A DNA stretch of 64,000 bases, from positions 1,542,330,868-1,542,394,867 of the forward strand of contig OY728122.1 of NCBI GenBank assembly GCA_963277665.1, read 5' to 3'. Positions 13,381 through 24,502 of the stretch are shown here, piece after piece. Both the position numbers and the translations under genes were made by a program. This DNA comes from Viscum album. Its lineage: Eukaryota; Streptophyta; Magnoliopsida; Santalales; Viscaceae. Position 1 is the first letter of the stretch. Each line of letters opens with the position of its first letter. The notes under the pieces are model-generated. The model did not search any database. It saw nothing but the letters and a program-made list of their open reading frames with translations, and was not told where the DNA came from.

Positions 13381-13560
13381 TCCCTTACACTGCTTGATAT
13401 CATCAACCCGCACCCCCAATGGGGTGTCAATTGACATAACTCTACACACCCCCTCCACAGGTAAACCCAGAACTACCACAAGTTGAGCAGAAACAAAAGA
13501 CTGGGTGGCACCTATGTCAACCAGTGCACTAAAAATGTAGAATCTTCAAGGATTGTACCT
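13381..13560 (-). pseudogene. pol: Outer element aspartic protease
   Basis: Minus-strand reading SALVDIGATQSFVSAQL (about 13,485-13,540) is the retropepsin active site, with DIGA in place of the usual DSGA or DTGA. The flap and distal part (CALEVGGYRFLWDLFVL, then FDLILKMDWL) continue below 13,380. The protease would cut the Gag-Pol polyprotein. The frame is interrupted just upstream (13,529-13,723 reads in another frame), consistent with decay. Confidence 0.85.
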
Positions 13561-13985
13561 CAAACAGTTGACAATCTGACATCACCATCACCTGGCGCAA
13601 ACTGAACTTCCTGAAGCTGACCTGCCCCTCTACCCTGGGCTCCGGCCTGATCACCCTACACCGCACTGCCCTGCTGGTGTGAATGATCTTTCCCTGGAGT
13701 TCCACGTCCACTGACCCTGCCATTACGGACTGTGGAGCTCAAACTGCCTACCTGATACAGGACAACTGATCCCATTACCGTACTCGGTACCTACTTTTCA
13801 TCATCACGCTAACCCGCCTGTCAAGTCTTCCTGCAGAACCTCTACACATGACCTATCCTGCCGCATGAACAGCACTCAACTGGAGGTCAAGGACAACTAA
13901 CCACGCATATTACCCGGCCTACCGCACTGATAATAGAACACCTGGTTCCCACTCTAAGAGGCTGACCGCCTCTTCTATCCACCTT
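13561..13985 (-). pseudogene. gag: Outer element gag, C-terminal part with zinc knuckles
   Basis: Minus-strand fragments YQCGRPGNMRG and CCSCGRIGHV are two CX2C-type knuckles, with some Cys and His positions lost, used by Gag to bind RNA. A low-complexity linker follows to the protease. Gag is cut at 13,985 by the inner element. Its N-terminal half continues at 23,015 on the far side, and the bases ACCTT are duplicated at the break. Stops interrupt both knuckles. Confidence 0.75.
13981..13985. repeat. Target-site duplication ACCTT (left), inner element
   Basis: ACCTT at 13,981-13,985 abuts the inner LTR start TGTAATGTCTC at 13,986. The same five bases follow the inner right LTR at 23,015-23,019. 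Confidence 0.92.
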
Positions 13986-15443
13986 TGTAATGTCTCGGAT
14001 TTCCCATATATTATTCTTAAAAAAATAAAGGGAATTACTTCGAGACCAGGCTCTGAGACGGCGTGCAGTTCTGAGGCCCAGTGAGCCTGGAACAAATGTT
14101 TGAATTTAATTAAATAATTAAATGATGCACGTCTGCGGTTTTCCTAAAAAAGTGGAATAACTCTCGGAGTCAAGGAACACGGTCCATTTACACGGGAAGT
14201 ACCTGAAGTCAAGGAACACAGCGTGTACTTTTTCTACACACCGTGTAGTAGAGTTTTACATAGCTTGAACGGATGACATGGGTTGTTTCCATGGTCAGTA
14301 CCCAGGGTCAAGGAACACGGTGTGTAACCATACTACACGCCGTGTAACCAATTATTCATGGATTGAGATAGTTTCCTTCTATGACTTGGGCCAGTTTCCT
14401 TAGGGTTCGTCCCCTTAGTCTTTCTCATAAAGTTTTTCGGTATCATTTCCTACATATAGGAGTATGATCCCCTCAGTAAGAATTCCTAAATAGAGTTGTT
14501 GGAATCCCCACTATGAGACTAGAGGTGGATCCTCTATTCATTCCTGGAACCCTAGGTAGAGTTCTTGGTATCAACGTGACCAACTTTACCCGGGCGCCGA
14601 TCCTCTGCTTAGAAGAGTAGTTCAGACTGAGTTTTTGGAATCACCCCATGGATATTTGTTGTGATCCTCATATGAGCATCATGTTCCCAATTACTTGTGG
14701 AGTGTGTTCTCCTGGAACGAGTAATTCTTATCTCTCTCTCTTCAAACCTAGGAGTGTGTTCTCCTGGTTGCATGCCTAGTGGAATCTTCGAGATGGATCT
14801 TAGTGGTGGTATTCATGATAGTCGGTCGTGCATGAGTATATCTGGATATTCTTGTTATATGTTCGGTAGACATATATTGTGTAGAGTTGACTGTATCTTT
14901 CCTTTGCGGTATTTTACCTTTTTGTATTTTACTTTGTGGTTTCAGGTGTCCTACTAGGTATTGTTATACTCACCTATGCACGGGATTTGACCGCACGTGT
15001 CGTGCTTGTGAAGATGAGCGAGCCTTTGAGAGGATTCTAGGCGGACCAGGACCAGACGGTACTCAGTGAGATCAGACAGGACAAGGTGTGTTCCTACGGC
15101 TACATACTACAGTCCCAACACCTATCTTTACAGGTTGGACTTTGTTACGGACTCTGTTTTAGTGGGATTATACTATTGGCCCCAGGTTTTTACCTTACTA
15201 TACTTTACTTTCCTGTCATACTCTATTGGTTGGGATTTTAGTGTGTGTATGTTTTTCCACCTTCAGTAGTTTTTGCTTTTCATCTCTGTGGGCTTGGACA
15301 TGTGTGTGTGTGTGTGTACAGGTTTATAGGGAATGCCTCCCATGTTAGTAACATGCCTACTCGGTGCTAGTCACCAGCCCCAGGCCTATTGGAGGTGGGC
15401 TTGGGGAGTTGTGGCTTGGGCCCCACTGGGACGGGTCGCGACA
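13986..15443 (+). repeat. 5' LTR of inner chromovirus, internally deleted
   Basis: It matches 20,317-23,014 at both ends, but about 1,240 bp of the right LTR (roughly 20,496-21,740) have no counterpart between about 14,165 and 14,171. It retains repeats of the palindromic ACACGGCGTGT-type motif next to GTCAAGGAACAC (14,168-14,345) and a (TG)n tract near 15,300. Confidence 0.92.
15300..15317. repeat. (TG)n microsatellite in inner 5' LTR
   Basis: About nine TG units. The right LTR has a shorter tract at about 22,874-22,888, so the tract pre-dates insertion and has since changed length. Confidence 0.85.
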
Positions 15444-15446
15444 GAG

Positions 15447-15458
15447 TGTTATCAAAGG
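15447..15458 (+). other. Primer-binding site of inner element
   Basis: TGTTATCAAAGG begins four bases after the left LTR end. It is a decayed version of the initiator tRNA-Met site TGGTATCAGAGC. Confidence 0.65.
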
Positions 15459-15750
15459 TGGTCAGTTCTACCTTAGGACTGAGTGTCTGTGAGTTGGTTT
15501 GGGGCAATAGTGTTAAGTGTTTTGAGTTCAGCTTTCAGGCCAGGGACCCCAGTGTTGGTGCGGGCAGCCGACATATCCATAAACCAGGACTCTACTAACT
15601 TGATTTTCGACTCGGAACATGAGAACACTAGTTTCATGGGAAAATAATGGTACATACATCATATAGGAATGGGTTTTTGTTTTCATTTACTTCTTGTGTT
15701 ATCTCTCCAAATATACTCATTGATGGTGATACATCTTGTTTTATTACAGG

Positions 15751-16916
15751 ATGCCTCTATGACGCGCACCCGCTAGGATCCAACAGCTCGATCAAGAGGA
15801 TGACCCCCTCAGTGATGAAGCCTCAATACAGTGACCGGATCCCCGAGTTTTACCATCGGGTGGTGTGCCAGTTATTCCACCACCTGTGGAGGAGTGTTTT
15901 GTGCCTGCTGTACTAGTGGAGGAGGTGCGCAGGCTGAGCACACTCCAAGAGTTTCAGAGACAGAGACCCCCCAGGTTTCGAGGCTAGACTGGCCCTCAGG
16001 AAGAAGAGGACTGGCTTGAGATAGGGGCCAGAGTCTTCCATTTGGTTAAGACACCAGCAGACCAGATGGTGATCCTGGCAGCGAGCCTTCTGTAGGGCTT
16101 TGTAGGGCAATGGTGGAGTTTGGTTATCCAGACTCACGATGAGCTGACTCTTGCATGGTCGGAGTTTGAGCATCTCTTTAGAGAGGAGTTTTCACCGGTT
16201 ACCTTGAAAGCAATATGTATACAGGAGCTCCTCCAGCTCCAGTAGGGAACCATGATGATGGCTGACTATTCATTGAGGTTTACCGACCTCTCGCGGTACT
16301 CGATGGATATGGTTAGAGATCAGTACTTCAGAGCTCGGACTTTCAAGCAGGGATTGCGCAGAGATATATGAGCTAGCATCATCCCAATGAGCATTTCTAC
16401 TTATGATGGGGGTGCTCGAGCGGGCTTTGGTGGTTGAGAGCTTCTTGGCAGAGCAGGGACAGCCAGCATTTGTCAGTAGTGGGTGAGCTAGAGCAGATAC
16501 CTCGGCAGCAAGGAGCCGACACTAGGGACCCGGGCATGGGGGACGTTTTCAGAGGAGATATCAAGATATGGTATCTGCCCTATAGGGCTCAAAGGGCGCA
16601 TTCAGCCAGCCTCGAGAGAGGCGATTCTACTCATGTGATGGCAGGGTACATCTCACTTGATATTGTCTAACCCGTTGTACAAATGACACGGGAGCAGTGG
16701 ATGGACCCCCGAGGCAAAGGCAATGTGTGGAGCAGACAGATCTGTGGGGTGGTGGACGCGGTAGAGGAGCTAGGAGAGCAGCTGGAGTTGGTCGGAGTTT
16801 TGACCCTTTACCACCACCACCACCAGGAGGTCCACCCCTGGCTTGGGGAACTGGTGGACAGGGGCAGGGACAGCTACAGGTCGCATAGGCTAATGACCCA
16901 GGTACTCCCAAAATGA
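15751..16916 (+). pseudogene. gag: Inner element gag
   Basis: The likely start is ATG at 15,751, right after a TTATTACAGG stretch and about 300 bp from the LTR end, as in related elements. The frame breaks quickly. Downstream pieces show Gag-like content: the MRASWQSRDSQHL and ERALVVESFLAEQG region near 16,400-16,460, and a degenerate zinc knuckle (YSCDGRVHLT) near 16,625-16,655. A Gly/Arg/Pro-rich linker follows at 16,740-16,890 (GGGRGRGARR, PPPPPGGPP). Stops in every frame show it is inactive. The 113-aa and 63-aa ORFs over the Pro-rich part are shadows. Confidence 0.75.
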
Positions 16917-17395
16917 TTAGAGGTACAATATGTGTCTTTTCTACTTTGTATGTCGTACTGATAGACACAGGTTCTAGTCATTCCTTTCTGGCTGCTTATC
17001 TTGTTCAAGATCTTGAGATTCCAGTTGAGTCATTGACTAGACCCTTACGCTTAGAAACTCCGAATGGAGAAGATTCATATATCACACACCTTTGCAAACA
17101 GTGTGACCTAACCCTTGGAGGTGAGAGTTTCGGTTGGAACCTCTTGGTGGTAGCATTGAGGCCTTACGATGTTACTCTTGGTATGGACTGGTTATCCACA
17201 TTTCATGCCCAGATAGACTATTTTAGGCAATGGGTGTGGTGTGTATACAGTGATGGAATGTGGTTCTCTTTTGTCGGTGAAAGAGAGACTCAGGCAGTGC
17301 AGGATGGACTCGTGCATCAGAAGGTGCAACCGATATCCTATCAGTTGGCTAGACAAGCCCTTTCCACAGTAGATATTACGAGTTTATAGTTTCCA
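16917..17395 (+). pseudogene. pol: Inner element aspartic protease
   Basis: An open stretch of about 158 codons contains VLIDTGSSHSFLA, an intact DTG active site at about 16,961-16,972. It is followed by LTLGGESFGWNLLVVAL and YDVTLGMDWLSTFHAQIDY, the standard distal part of chromovirus protease. It ends at a stop just before the RT linker (FPAIVAEYEDVFLEDIP). This domain looks the least damaged of the element, but it is not linked in frame to gag. Confidence 0.88.
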
Positions 17396-18820
17396 GCAAT
17401 AGTGGCTGAGTATGAGGACGTCTTTCTAGAGGATATCCCCGAACAACCTCCCCATCAAGAGATAGATTTATGCATTGAGTTGCAACCCGGGACGACATCG
17501 ATATCAGCATCAGCATATCTGATGGCTCCTGCAGAGCTTCATGATCTAAGGGTGCAGCTGGAAGACTTGTAGAAGAAGGGCTTTGTGAGACCCAGTGTTT
17601 TACCGTGGGCAGCCCCAGTGCTGTTTTCCGAGAATGCATATGGGATCTTTAGGCTATGTGTGGATTACCGGCACTTGAATTAGGTTACCGTGAAGAACTA
17701 GTATCCACTACCAGGGATCGATGACCTCTTCGACCTATTGAGAGGGTCACGATGGTTCTCGAAGGTTGATCTATGATCAGGCTATCACCGGTTGCGATTA
17801 CGGGATGAGGATGTACCAAATATGACCATTAGATGTCTCTACAGTCACTATGAGTACTTGGTGATGCCCTTCAGCGTGACGAATGCCCCGGCAGTGTTAA
17901 TAGGACTCATGAACCAGATCTTTCAGCCTTATCTAGATCAGTTTTTAGTGGTCTTCATCGATGATATCCTTGTGTACTCTACATCCGAGTAGGAGAACAT
18001 GAGACACCTAAGGATGGTTCTGGACACACTCCGAGAGCACCGTTTGTATGGGAAACTCTCGGAGTGTCAGTTCTGGTTACTGGAGGTCCACTTTCTGGGA
18101 CACGTTATCTCGGAAGATGGTGTAGCAGTGAACCCAGCCAAGGTGGAGGTAGTTCTAGCATGGGAGCCACCCCGGAGCGTGACAGAGGTGTGGAGTTTCC
18201 TTGGGTTGGATGGCTACTATCAGAGATTCATCCTTGATTTCTCTAGGATTACAGCACCCATGACAACTTTGAACCGAAAAGGGGTAGCCTTTCATGTGGA
18301 CCGAGAGATTCCAGCAGGCATTCCAGCAGTTGAGACAGAGTTTGATGAGTGCCCCGATCTTGAGATTACCGGAGGAGGGTGTCGAGTACGTAGTGTTCTA
18401 CGATGCATCAGGAACTGGGCTTGGTTGTGTCCTGATGAAAAGGCAAGTGGTGATTGCCTATGGTTCATGCCAGTTGAGACCCCATGAGCAGAACTATGCG
18501 ACCCATGATCTTGAGTTCGCAGCGGTAGTCTTCATGTTGAAGATGTGGCAGCACTACCTAATGGGAGAGCGGTTTACTATCTACTTTGATCACAAGAGTC
18601 TCAAATATATCTTTTCCCATAATGGTCTAAATTTGAGACAAAGAAGATGGCCTGAGTTCCTCCATGATTACAACTTTGAGATCGTTTATACACCTGGGAA
18701 GGGGAACGTTGTGGCAGATGATCTCAGCAAGAAATCCAGTTTGCAGTTGCTGGATGAGGTGATGAGGCAGTTTTCCTCCTTACGATTATCCTTCATGGAT
18801 GGAAATGAGGGAACTTAACT
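17396..18820 (+). pseudogene. pol: Inner element reverse transcriptase and RNase H
   Basis: Domains run in order: [106 protein letters not shown] and the catalytic FIDDILVYS at about 17,954-17,980. After an in-frame TAG at about 17,990 come VHFLGHVISEDG and WSFLGLDGYYQRFILDFSR. RNase H reads [30 protein letters not shown] and DHKSLKYIF, then [18 protein letters not shown]. The catalytic Asp residues of RT are conserved. At least five in-frame stops (TAG or TGA, often replacing CAG or CGA) and a frame shift near 18,290 abolish function. Confidence 0.92.
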
Positions 18821-18984
18821 TCAATCGATGGTTGTTACCCCTCCACTCTTATAGAGAGTCAGAGAAGCATAGCTCAGGGATGCTAGTTGTGAGACTCTAC
18901 GTGCTCAGATATCCACAGGGGATGCTGCTGATGGATATTCAGAATGTGGGGAGCGTGTTGCTCTTTTCAGAGGACGTAAAGTAG

Positions 18985-20270
18985 TATTAGTGACGTTTCA
19001 AGAGGAGGTCCTGAGGGAGTTCCATACATCTCCATTTGCGGTGCATCCCGGCATGGAAAATATGTAACAGGATCTCCGACGTCAGTTCTGGTGTCCAGGA
19101 ATGAAGAAGAGTGTGGTAGAGTTTGTTTCTCGGTGCCTTACTTTTCAGTAAGTAAAGGCTGAGCCCCAGGTGCCTTCAGGTTTGACTCATCCCCTTAAGG
19201 TGCCAGAGTGGAAGTGGGACGGGATATCCATGGACTTCATGACTGGTTTACCACATACGTCTAGGGGACACGATGCCATCTGGGTGATTTTTGATCGACT
19301 CACCAAGTTGGCCCACTTCCTAGACATACGGGAGCAGAGTTTAGTAGAGAGCTTGGGACGCCTCTATGTGCAGAAGATAGTTTGACTTCATGGAGTCCCA
19401 TCCTCAGCCATCTTAGATCAGGATGCTTGTTTCACATCCTTGTTGTGGAGGGGATTGCAAGAACCTTTTGGGACTCAGTTATGCTTGAGCACAGTGTTTC
19501 ATCCTCAGACTGATGGTTAGACGGAGCAGACCATCTAGGTTCTGGAGGATATGCTACGAGAATGCATACTTGACTTCGGTCATAACTGGGAGGATCACCT
19601 ACCACTGGTTGAATTTTCTTATAACAACAGTTATCATTCCACTATTGGTATGGCACCATTCGAGGCTTTATACGGGCGACCTTGCAGGTCACCACTTTGC
19701 TGCACTGACCCTGGAGAGTCAGTACTCTGGGCCCATAGATGGTGAGAGCTACTATAGAGAAGGTTCAGGTCATCCAGGAGCAGATGAAGACTTCATAGAG
19801 TCAGCAAAAGTCTTATGCCGACAAGAGGCGGAGGTACTTGGAGTTCGAGGAGGGAGACCATGTGTTTCTTCGGGTCTCACCTCGATGGGGATTGCGGAGG
19901 ATTGGCCGAGCCGGAAAGCTATCTCTGAGGTTCATCAGCTCTTTATAGATTCTGTGTAGAGTTTGAGAGGTGGCGTATCTCTTGGCTCTACCTCCTTAGA
20001 TGAACCGTGTACACAAAGTCTTCCATGTGTCGCAGCTACGGAGGTACGTGCATGGTCCATCGCACGTTATTGACTGGGGCGAGATGGACATCGATGATGG
20101 AGAGACCTTTGCTGAGTACCCAGTGGAGATCGAGGATCGACAGGAGAAGATCCTTTGTGGGTGAGTTATTCCCTTGGTGTGTGTCTGGTGGCAGCATAGG
20201 AATCTCCAGGAGAGCACGTGGGAGCGTGAGGCCCAGATTCGTGTGCAGTACCCACATCTTTTTGAGTAGC
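18985..20270 (+). pseudogene. pol: Inner element integrase with chromodomain
   Basis: The zinc-binding end is at about 19,020-19,150 (HPGMENM, DLRRQFWCPGMKKSV, CLTFQ where CLTCQ is expected, so one zinc ligand is lost). Then come [28 protein letters not shown], the second-Asp block (DQDACFTS), HPQTDG, VLEDMLRECILDF and YNNSYHSTIGMAPFEALYG. After a frame change the C-terminus reads VHKVFHVSQLRRYVHGPSHV (about 19,999-20,060). The chromodomain follows (YPVEIEDRQEKILCG, then LQESTWEREAQIRVQYPHLF), stopping near 20,268, about 25 bp before the purine tract. It would insert cDNA and target chromatin. Multiple stops make it inactive. Confidence 0.9.
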
Positions 20271-20296
20271 TTTGTTTTTTATTTTCTGGGACGTAA

Positions 20297-20316
20297 AAGC
20301 CCTAAGGTGGGTGTGT
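20297..20316 (+). other. Polypurine tract of inner element
   Basis: The stretch containing AAGGTGGGTGTGT directly precedes the right LTR start TGTAATGTCTC. Confidence 0.65.
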
Positions 20317-23014
20317 TGTAATGTCTCAAATTTTCCATACTTTATTCTTAAAAAAATAAAGGGAATTACTTCGAGACCATGATCTAAGACGGCGTGAGGT
20401 TCTGAGGCCCGGTGAACCTGGAACAAATGTTTGAATTTAATTAAATAATTAAATGACACGCGTGTGTGGTTTTTCTGAAAAAGTGTAATACCTCCCAAAC
20501 GGGTGCTCGGATCAGAAATCTGAAGGCACCGTTGTGTTCAGAATAGTGATTTTACCTTAGGCGAGGCCTAACAGTGGCTGACACAGGACGGTGGTGAAAT
20601 CGAGTTTTTCGACATAACAGTAATAAAATATTCAATAAAAATATTTTATTCTGCAGCAAAATATTTTTAAATCTATGGAAGTAGATATCTTTTTACCCTT
20701 TTAAGTAAGTATTTTCCCAAGGGTCCAGGGTTACAAACCTCATAACCCTGAAACCCTTGGCAGCTCTGGAGGCTCTGGAGAAAACCTCCCAACGCAGTGA
20801 CGACAACGCGATGACCGGATCTTCGCCAGCAAACACCGCAAATCCAGGTAGGTTGTTTGTTCTTTTGATTTTCCTTCCCCATTTTTGATTTCCATGATGA
20901 AAACGGACTAATCCACGAGCAGAGTATCTCGTGGATCGATTGTTCTTGTGGGACGGGGTTTTTTGCGGGGATTTTGAGGTTGTTTTGGTTTTGAACTAAC
21001 AGCGACGAGCCCAGATCATCACGAAAAACGATCGTGTTTTGTCCCTCTTGTTCGATTTTTTGTGATTCTTTCCTCTTTTTCTTCACGCGCGTTCTTCGTT
21101 CTTTGCAGGATAAGAACAAAAATAGATTATGCCTCCAATATACATCATAACAATCTGAGATTATAGATCTGACAGAGGGATGAACCAATGGAGCTGTGAT
21201 TGTGACGACAGCGGATGGATCTAAGCGATTCGGGAGAAATCGCTCTTCAAGCGTATTTACATTGAGAGATCATATGTTGTTTTTCAAGCCGATTCAGGAC
21301 CCAAAACCCTCGGATTTAGCATCACGACATCAAGGCGACCATTTATCTTGAGTTTCGCGGAAAATGGACTAGAGAAACGCAATCCGGAAGATCGACCGAA
21401 GCGTGAGGAAGAAGACGGTGTTTCTGGAAATTCCCCAACTACACGCTGTGTAGTATGGGCTACACAGTGTGTGTTCATAGGCGAACCACAAGGAGTGTAC
21501 TTCGGGAGTAAAAGGACATGGGTTGGGTACACGGCCAAGTACATGGCGTGTATACCCCTCCCTAGCTAGACCCGGACAGATACACAGGATACCTCGTGTA
21601 ATGGTACACAGGCAGGCGACACAGACACGGACAGAGACCGTGTACAGGCACAAGGCCAGCGTACACAGAGCGAGCCCTAGGTGCTCGGACACGGCGTGTG
21701 TTTCTCTTACATGACGTGTAGTAACTTTCCATCTGAAAAGCCAAGTGACATTGGCCGATTACACGGGCAGTACCTGGAGTCAAGGAACACAGCGTGTAAT
21801 TTTTCTACACGTTGTGTAGTTGAGTTTTACACAGCTTGAACGGATGGCATGGGCCATTTGCACGGCCAGTACCTGGGGTCAAGGAACACGGAGTGTAACC
21901 ATAATACATGCCATATAACCAATTCTTAATGGGTCAATCCAGTTTCCTTCTGTGAATTGGACAACATTCCTTAGGGTTCGTCCCCTTAGTCTTTCTCCTA
22001 AAGGTTTTCGGTATAATTTTCTACATACAGGAGTATGATCCCTTTAGCAAGACTTCCTTAGTAGAGTTGTTGGGATCCCCTCTATGAGACTATATTTGGA
22101 TCTTCTATTCATTCCTGGAACCCTAGGTAGAGTTCTTGGTATGGACGTGACCAACTTTACCCAGGCGCCGATCCTCTGCTTAGCGAATTAGTTCAGACTG
22201 AGCTGTCGGAATCACCCCATGGCTATTGGTTGTGATCCTCATCTGAGCATCATGTCCCCAAGTACTTGTGGAGTGTGTTCTCCTATAATGAGTACTTCGT
22301 ATCTCTATCTCTTCATACCTATGAGTGTATTCTCTCGGTTGCATGCTTAGTGGAATCTTCGTGCTAGATCTTAGTGGTGGTATTCACGATAGTCGGTCGT
22401 GCATGAGTATATCTGGATATTCTTGTTATATATTCAGTAAACATATACTATGTAGAGCTGATTGTATCTTTCCTTTGTGGTATTTTCCCTTGTTGTATTT
22501 TCTTTTGTGGTTTTGGGGTGTCCTACTAGGTATTGTTATACTCACCCCTGTATAGGCTTTGCCCGCACGTGTCGTGTCTTGTGAAGACGAGCGAGCCTTT
22601 GACAGGATTCTAGGAGGACCAGGAATAGACAATACTCAGTGAGATCAAACAGGCCGAGGTGTGTTCATACGGCTATAGACTGCAATCCCAGCACCTTTCT
22701 TTACAGGTTGGACTTTGTTACAGACTCTCTTTTGGTGGGCTTGTACTATTGGCCCGGGGTTTTTACCCTACTGTACTTAACCTTCCTATCATACTTTGTT
22801 GGTTGGGATTTTAGTTTATGCAGGCTTTTCCATCTTCAGTAGTTTTTAATTTTCAGCTTTGTGGGGTTGGAGATGTGTGTGTGTGTGTACAGGTTTATAG
22901 GAAATGTCTCCCATGTTAGTAACATGACTACTCGGTGAAAGTCACCAGCCCCTGGCCTATTGGAGGCGGGCTTGGGGAGTTGCGGATCGGGCCCCACTGG
23001 GACGGGTCGTGACA
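20317..23014 (+). repeat. 3' LTR of inner chromovirus, full-length form
   Basis: At 2,698 bp it appears to be the complete LTR. The 1.24 kb absent from the left LTR lies at about 20,496-21,740. It includes an AT-rich core (AATAAAATATTCAATAAAAA near 20,625-20,645), possible promoter sequence, and a cluster of ACACGCTGTGTAG-like palindromes (21,440-21,560). ORFs of 171, 110, 107 and 86 aa on it are not related to known retroelement proteins and are unlikely to be genes. Confidence 0.92.
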
Positions 23015-23019
23015 ACCTT
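23015..23019. repeat. Target-site duplication ACCTT (right), inner element
   Basis: Matches 13,981-13,985 exactly. Confidence 0.92.
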
Positions 23020-23803
23020 GCTGGAAACATTCCAAACGGTGCTTCCGACCATCGGAAGATACACCACTTGTCCGCCTATCTAGCACAACAAGCCCACCAC
23101 CCGAAGCTCCCTTCAGGTTCCCTTCAGAGATAAGGGCCGAATCCATCACCTCTGCAAACCTCTTCAAGCATAAGATATTTACTTGAGACCTGATCTCATG
23201 TCTTAACCCATCCTGGAAACACTTTACTATTGCTACCTCATCTCCTGCTAACACTAAGACAAAGCGTCACAAATCAGTGAAGTGGCTAGCATAGTCCATC
23301 ACCGATAGAGATCCCTGAGTCAAGCTCATAAACTTTACAGCCCGCTCCTACCTCTAAGTCTCTGGATAGAAATTATCCAGAAAATTCTCCTAGAAAACCT
23401 TCCATGACATCCCCTCAGCCTGCTCAGTCTGAGCCCGAATCTCCCACCAACGCCTTCCCTAGCCCCACAACATATAAATGGCCATCTTTACTCGCTTCTC
23501 AACTGGGGTCTCGAGATGATCCAGTATCATCTGGATAGACTCTAACCAGGACTCTGCTACCTCTGTCCGACCCTCTCCGGTGAAGGTCAGAGGGTGCTGC
23601 ATATGGAACTCCCACAGCTCAAACATACTCGGTGCACCCCGCCCTGGGTCCCGATCCATCATTTGCATAAGGCGAGCCATGTTCTCCCAGAACTAGTCTT
23701 ATCTACCTTCATTGATCACCACATTTTCATGATCTTCTACCAGAGGAGTGTTCTCAACAACATCCTCCCATTGCCCAACAGGAAACCGACATCGTGGTGG
23801 CAT
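23015..23803 (-). pseudogene. gag: Outer element gag, N-terminal and central part
   Basis: I place the start at ATG 23,803-23,801 (MPPRCRFPVGQWEDVV). Two stops follow before the clear Gag core: ENMARLMQMMDRDPG, then FELWEFHMQHPLTFTGEG, AESWLESIQMILDHLETP and KRVKMAIYMLWG (23,459-23,680). After a frame change come a KFMSLTQGSLSVMDYASHF-like block and ECFQQG (to about 23,020). This is the Ty3/gypsy retrotransposon gag domain. The reading breaks exactly at the inner element's target duplication and resumes at 13,985 with the zinc knuckles. Confidence 0.85.
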
Positions 23804-24487
23804 CTCTCTACATTACCAAGCATGAGATTTAGCACGCATACCATAAAACTTTCACGACTTCATCAAAAACTCATTACTAGCTACAACAGCCCATTTTCAT
23901 ATACACCCTCAACGACATTAACACCTCAATTCACCACCCTGACCATCCACACCATGGTCCATGGTCCACATTGGGTAAACAACCAGGCATTACCACCAAA
24001 CTCACACAACATTTTCCAAGAACATTTTCCACTTCATTTCAAACCCTTATATTTCATTAAAAATCATTTACCCACTTGTTGTATTTCATTCCTCTCATTA
24101 TTTCTTGGTTTCATGAAATGAATGATGCACCCTAATTTCTTGCCTCACACACCCACCTTGTGTGTGTGCATAAAACAACGCATGTCACCTATCTCCCTAG
24201 GTGCCTACAATGATGCATGAATGCAAACCCCCGTTCCATTAAGGCCATGAGCCAAATATCATAAAACAGTCACATCAAACCACATGTTCATCACCCAATG
24301 GTGAAATATCATCCAATGTAACAACAAAGAACAAAGAACAACATTTCCCACCTAGGGTGACTTGGGTTTTCCCTCGTACAAGGGTTAGCTACTCCCAAGC
24401 ACACGCTCATTTACCAAGGCCTGACACATCTTAACCCTTGCAACCTATCCCAAATAACAAGACCTCAGAGAAGGAGAAGAAATACCT
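23804..24487 (-). other. 5' untranslated leader of outer element
   Basis: This is the non-coding stretch between the primer-binding site and gag. The 175-aa plus-strand ORF over its left part (23,594-24,121) is antisense to gag and leader and has no domain, so it is not called. Confidence 0.6.
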
Positions 24488-24499
24488 CCTTTGATACCA
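24488..24499 (-). other. Primer-binding site of outer element
   Basis: The reverse complement reads TGGTATCAAAGG, three bases inside the right LTR boundary at 24,503. Initiator tRNA-Met type. Confidence 0.8.
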
Positions 24500-24502
24500 C
24501 TT

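Larger units (their letters stand above)
13986..23014 (+). mobile_element. Inner Ty3/gypsy chromovirus (Tekay/Del-like), full-length, nested in outer gag
   Basis: Both LTRs begin TGTAATGTCTC and end GGGTCG.GACA. The left is 1,458 bp and the right 2,698 bp. A 5-bp duplication ACCTT flanks it. Between the LTRs on the plus strand lie a primer-binding site (15,447), gag, protease, RT, RNase H, integrase with chromodomain and a polypurine tract. All domains are present but broken by stops. It must be younger than the outer element because it sits within it, in the opposite orientation. Its proteins resemble those of the outer element closely enough to belong to the same broad clade. Confidence 0.92.

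Noticed and set aside
20673..21188. 171-codon minus-strand ORF in the inner right LTR
   Set aside because: It lies wholly in LTR sequence, is absent from the left LTR, and shows no recognised motif.
23594..24121. 175-codon plus-strand ORF
   Set aside because: Antisense to the outer element's gag and leader, whose Gag motifs are clear on the minus strand.
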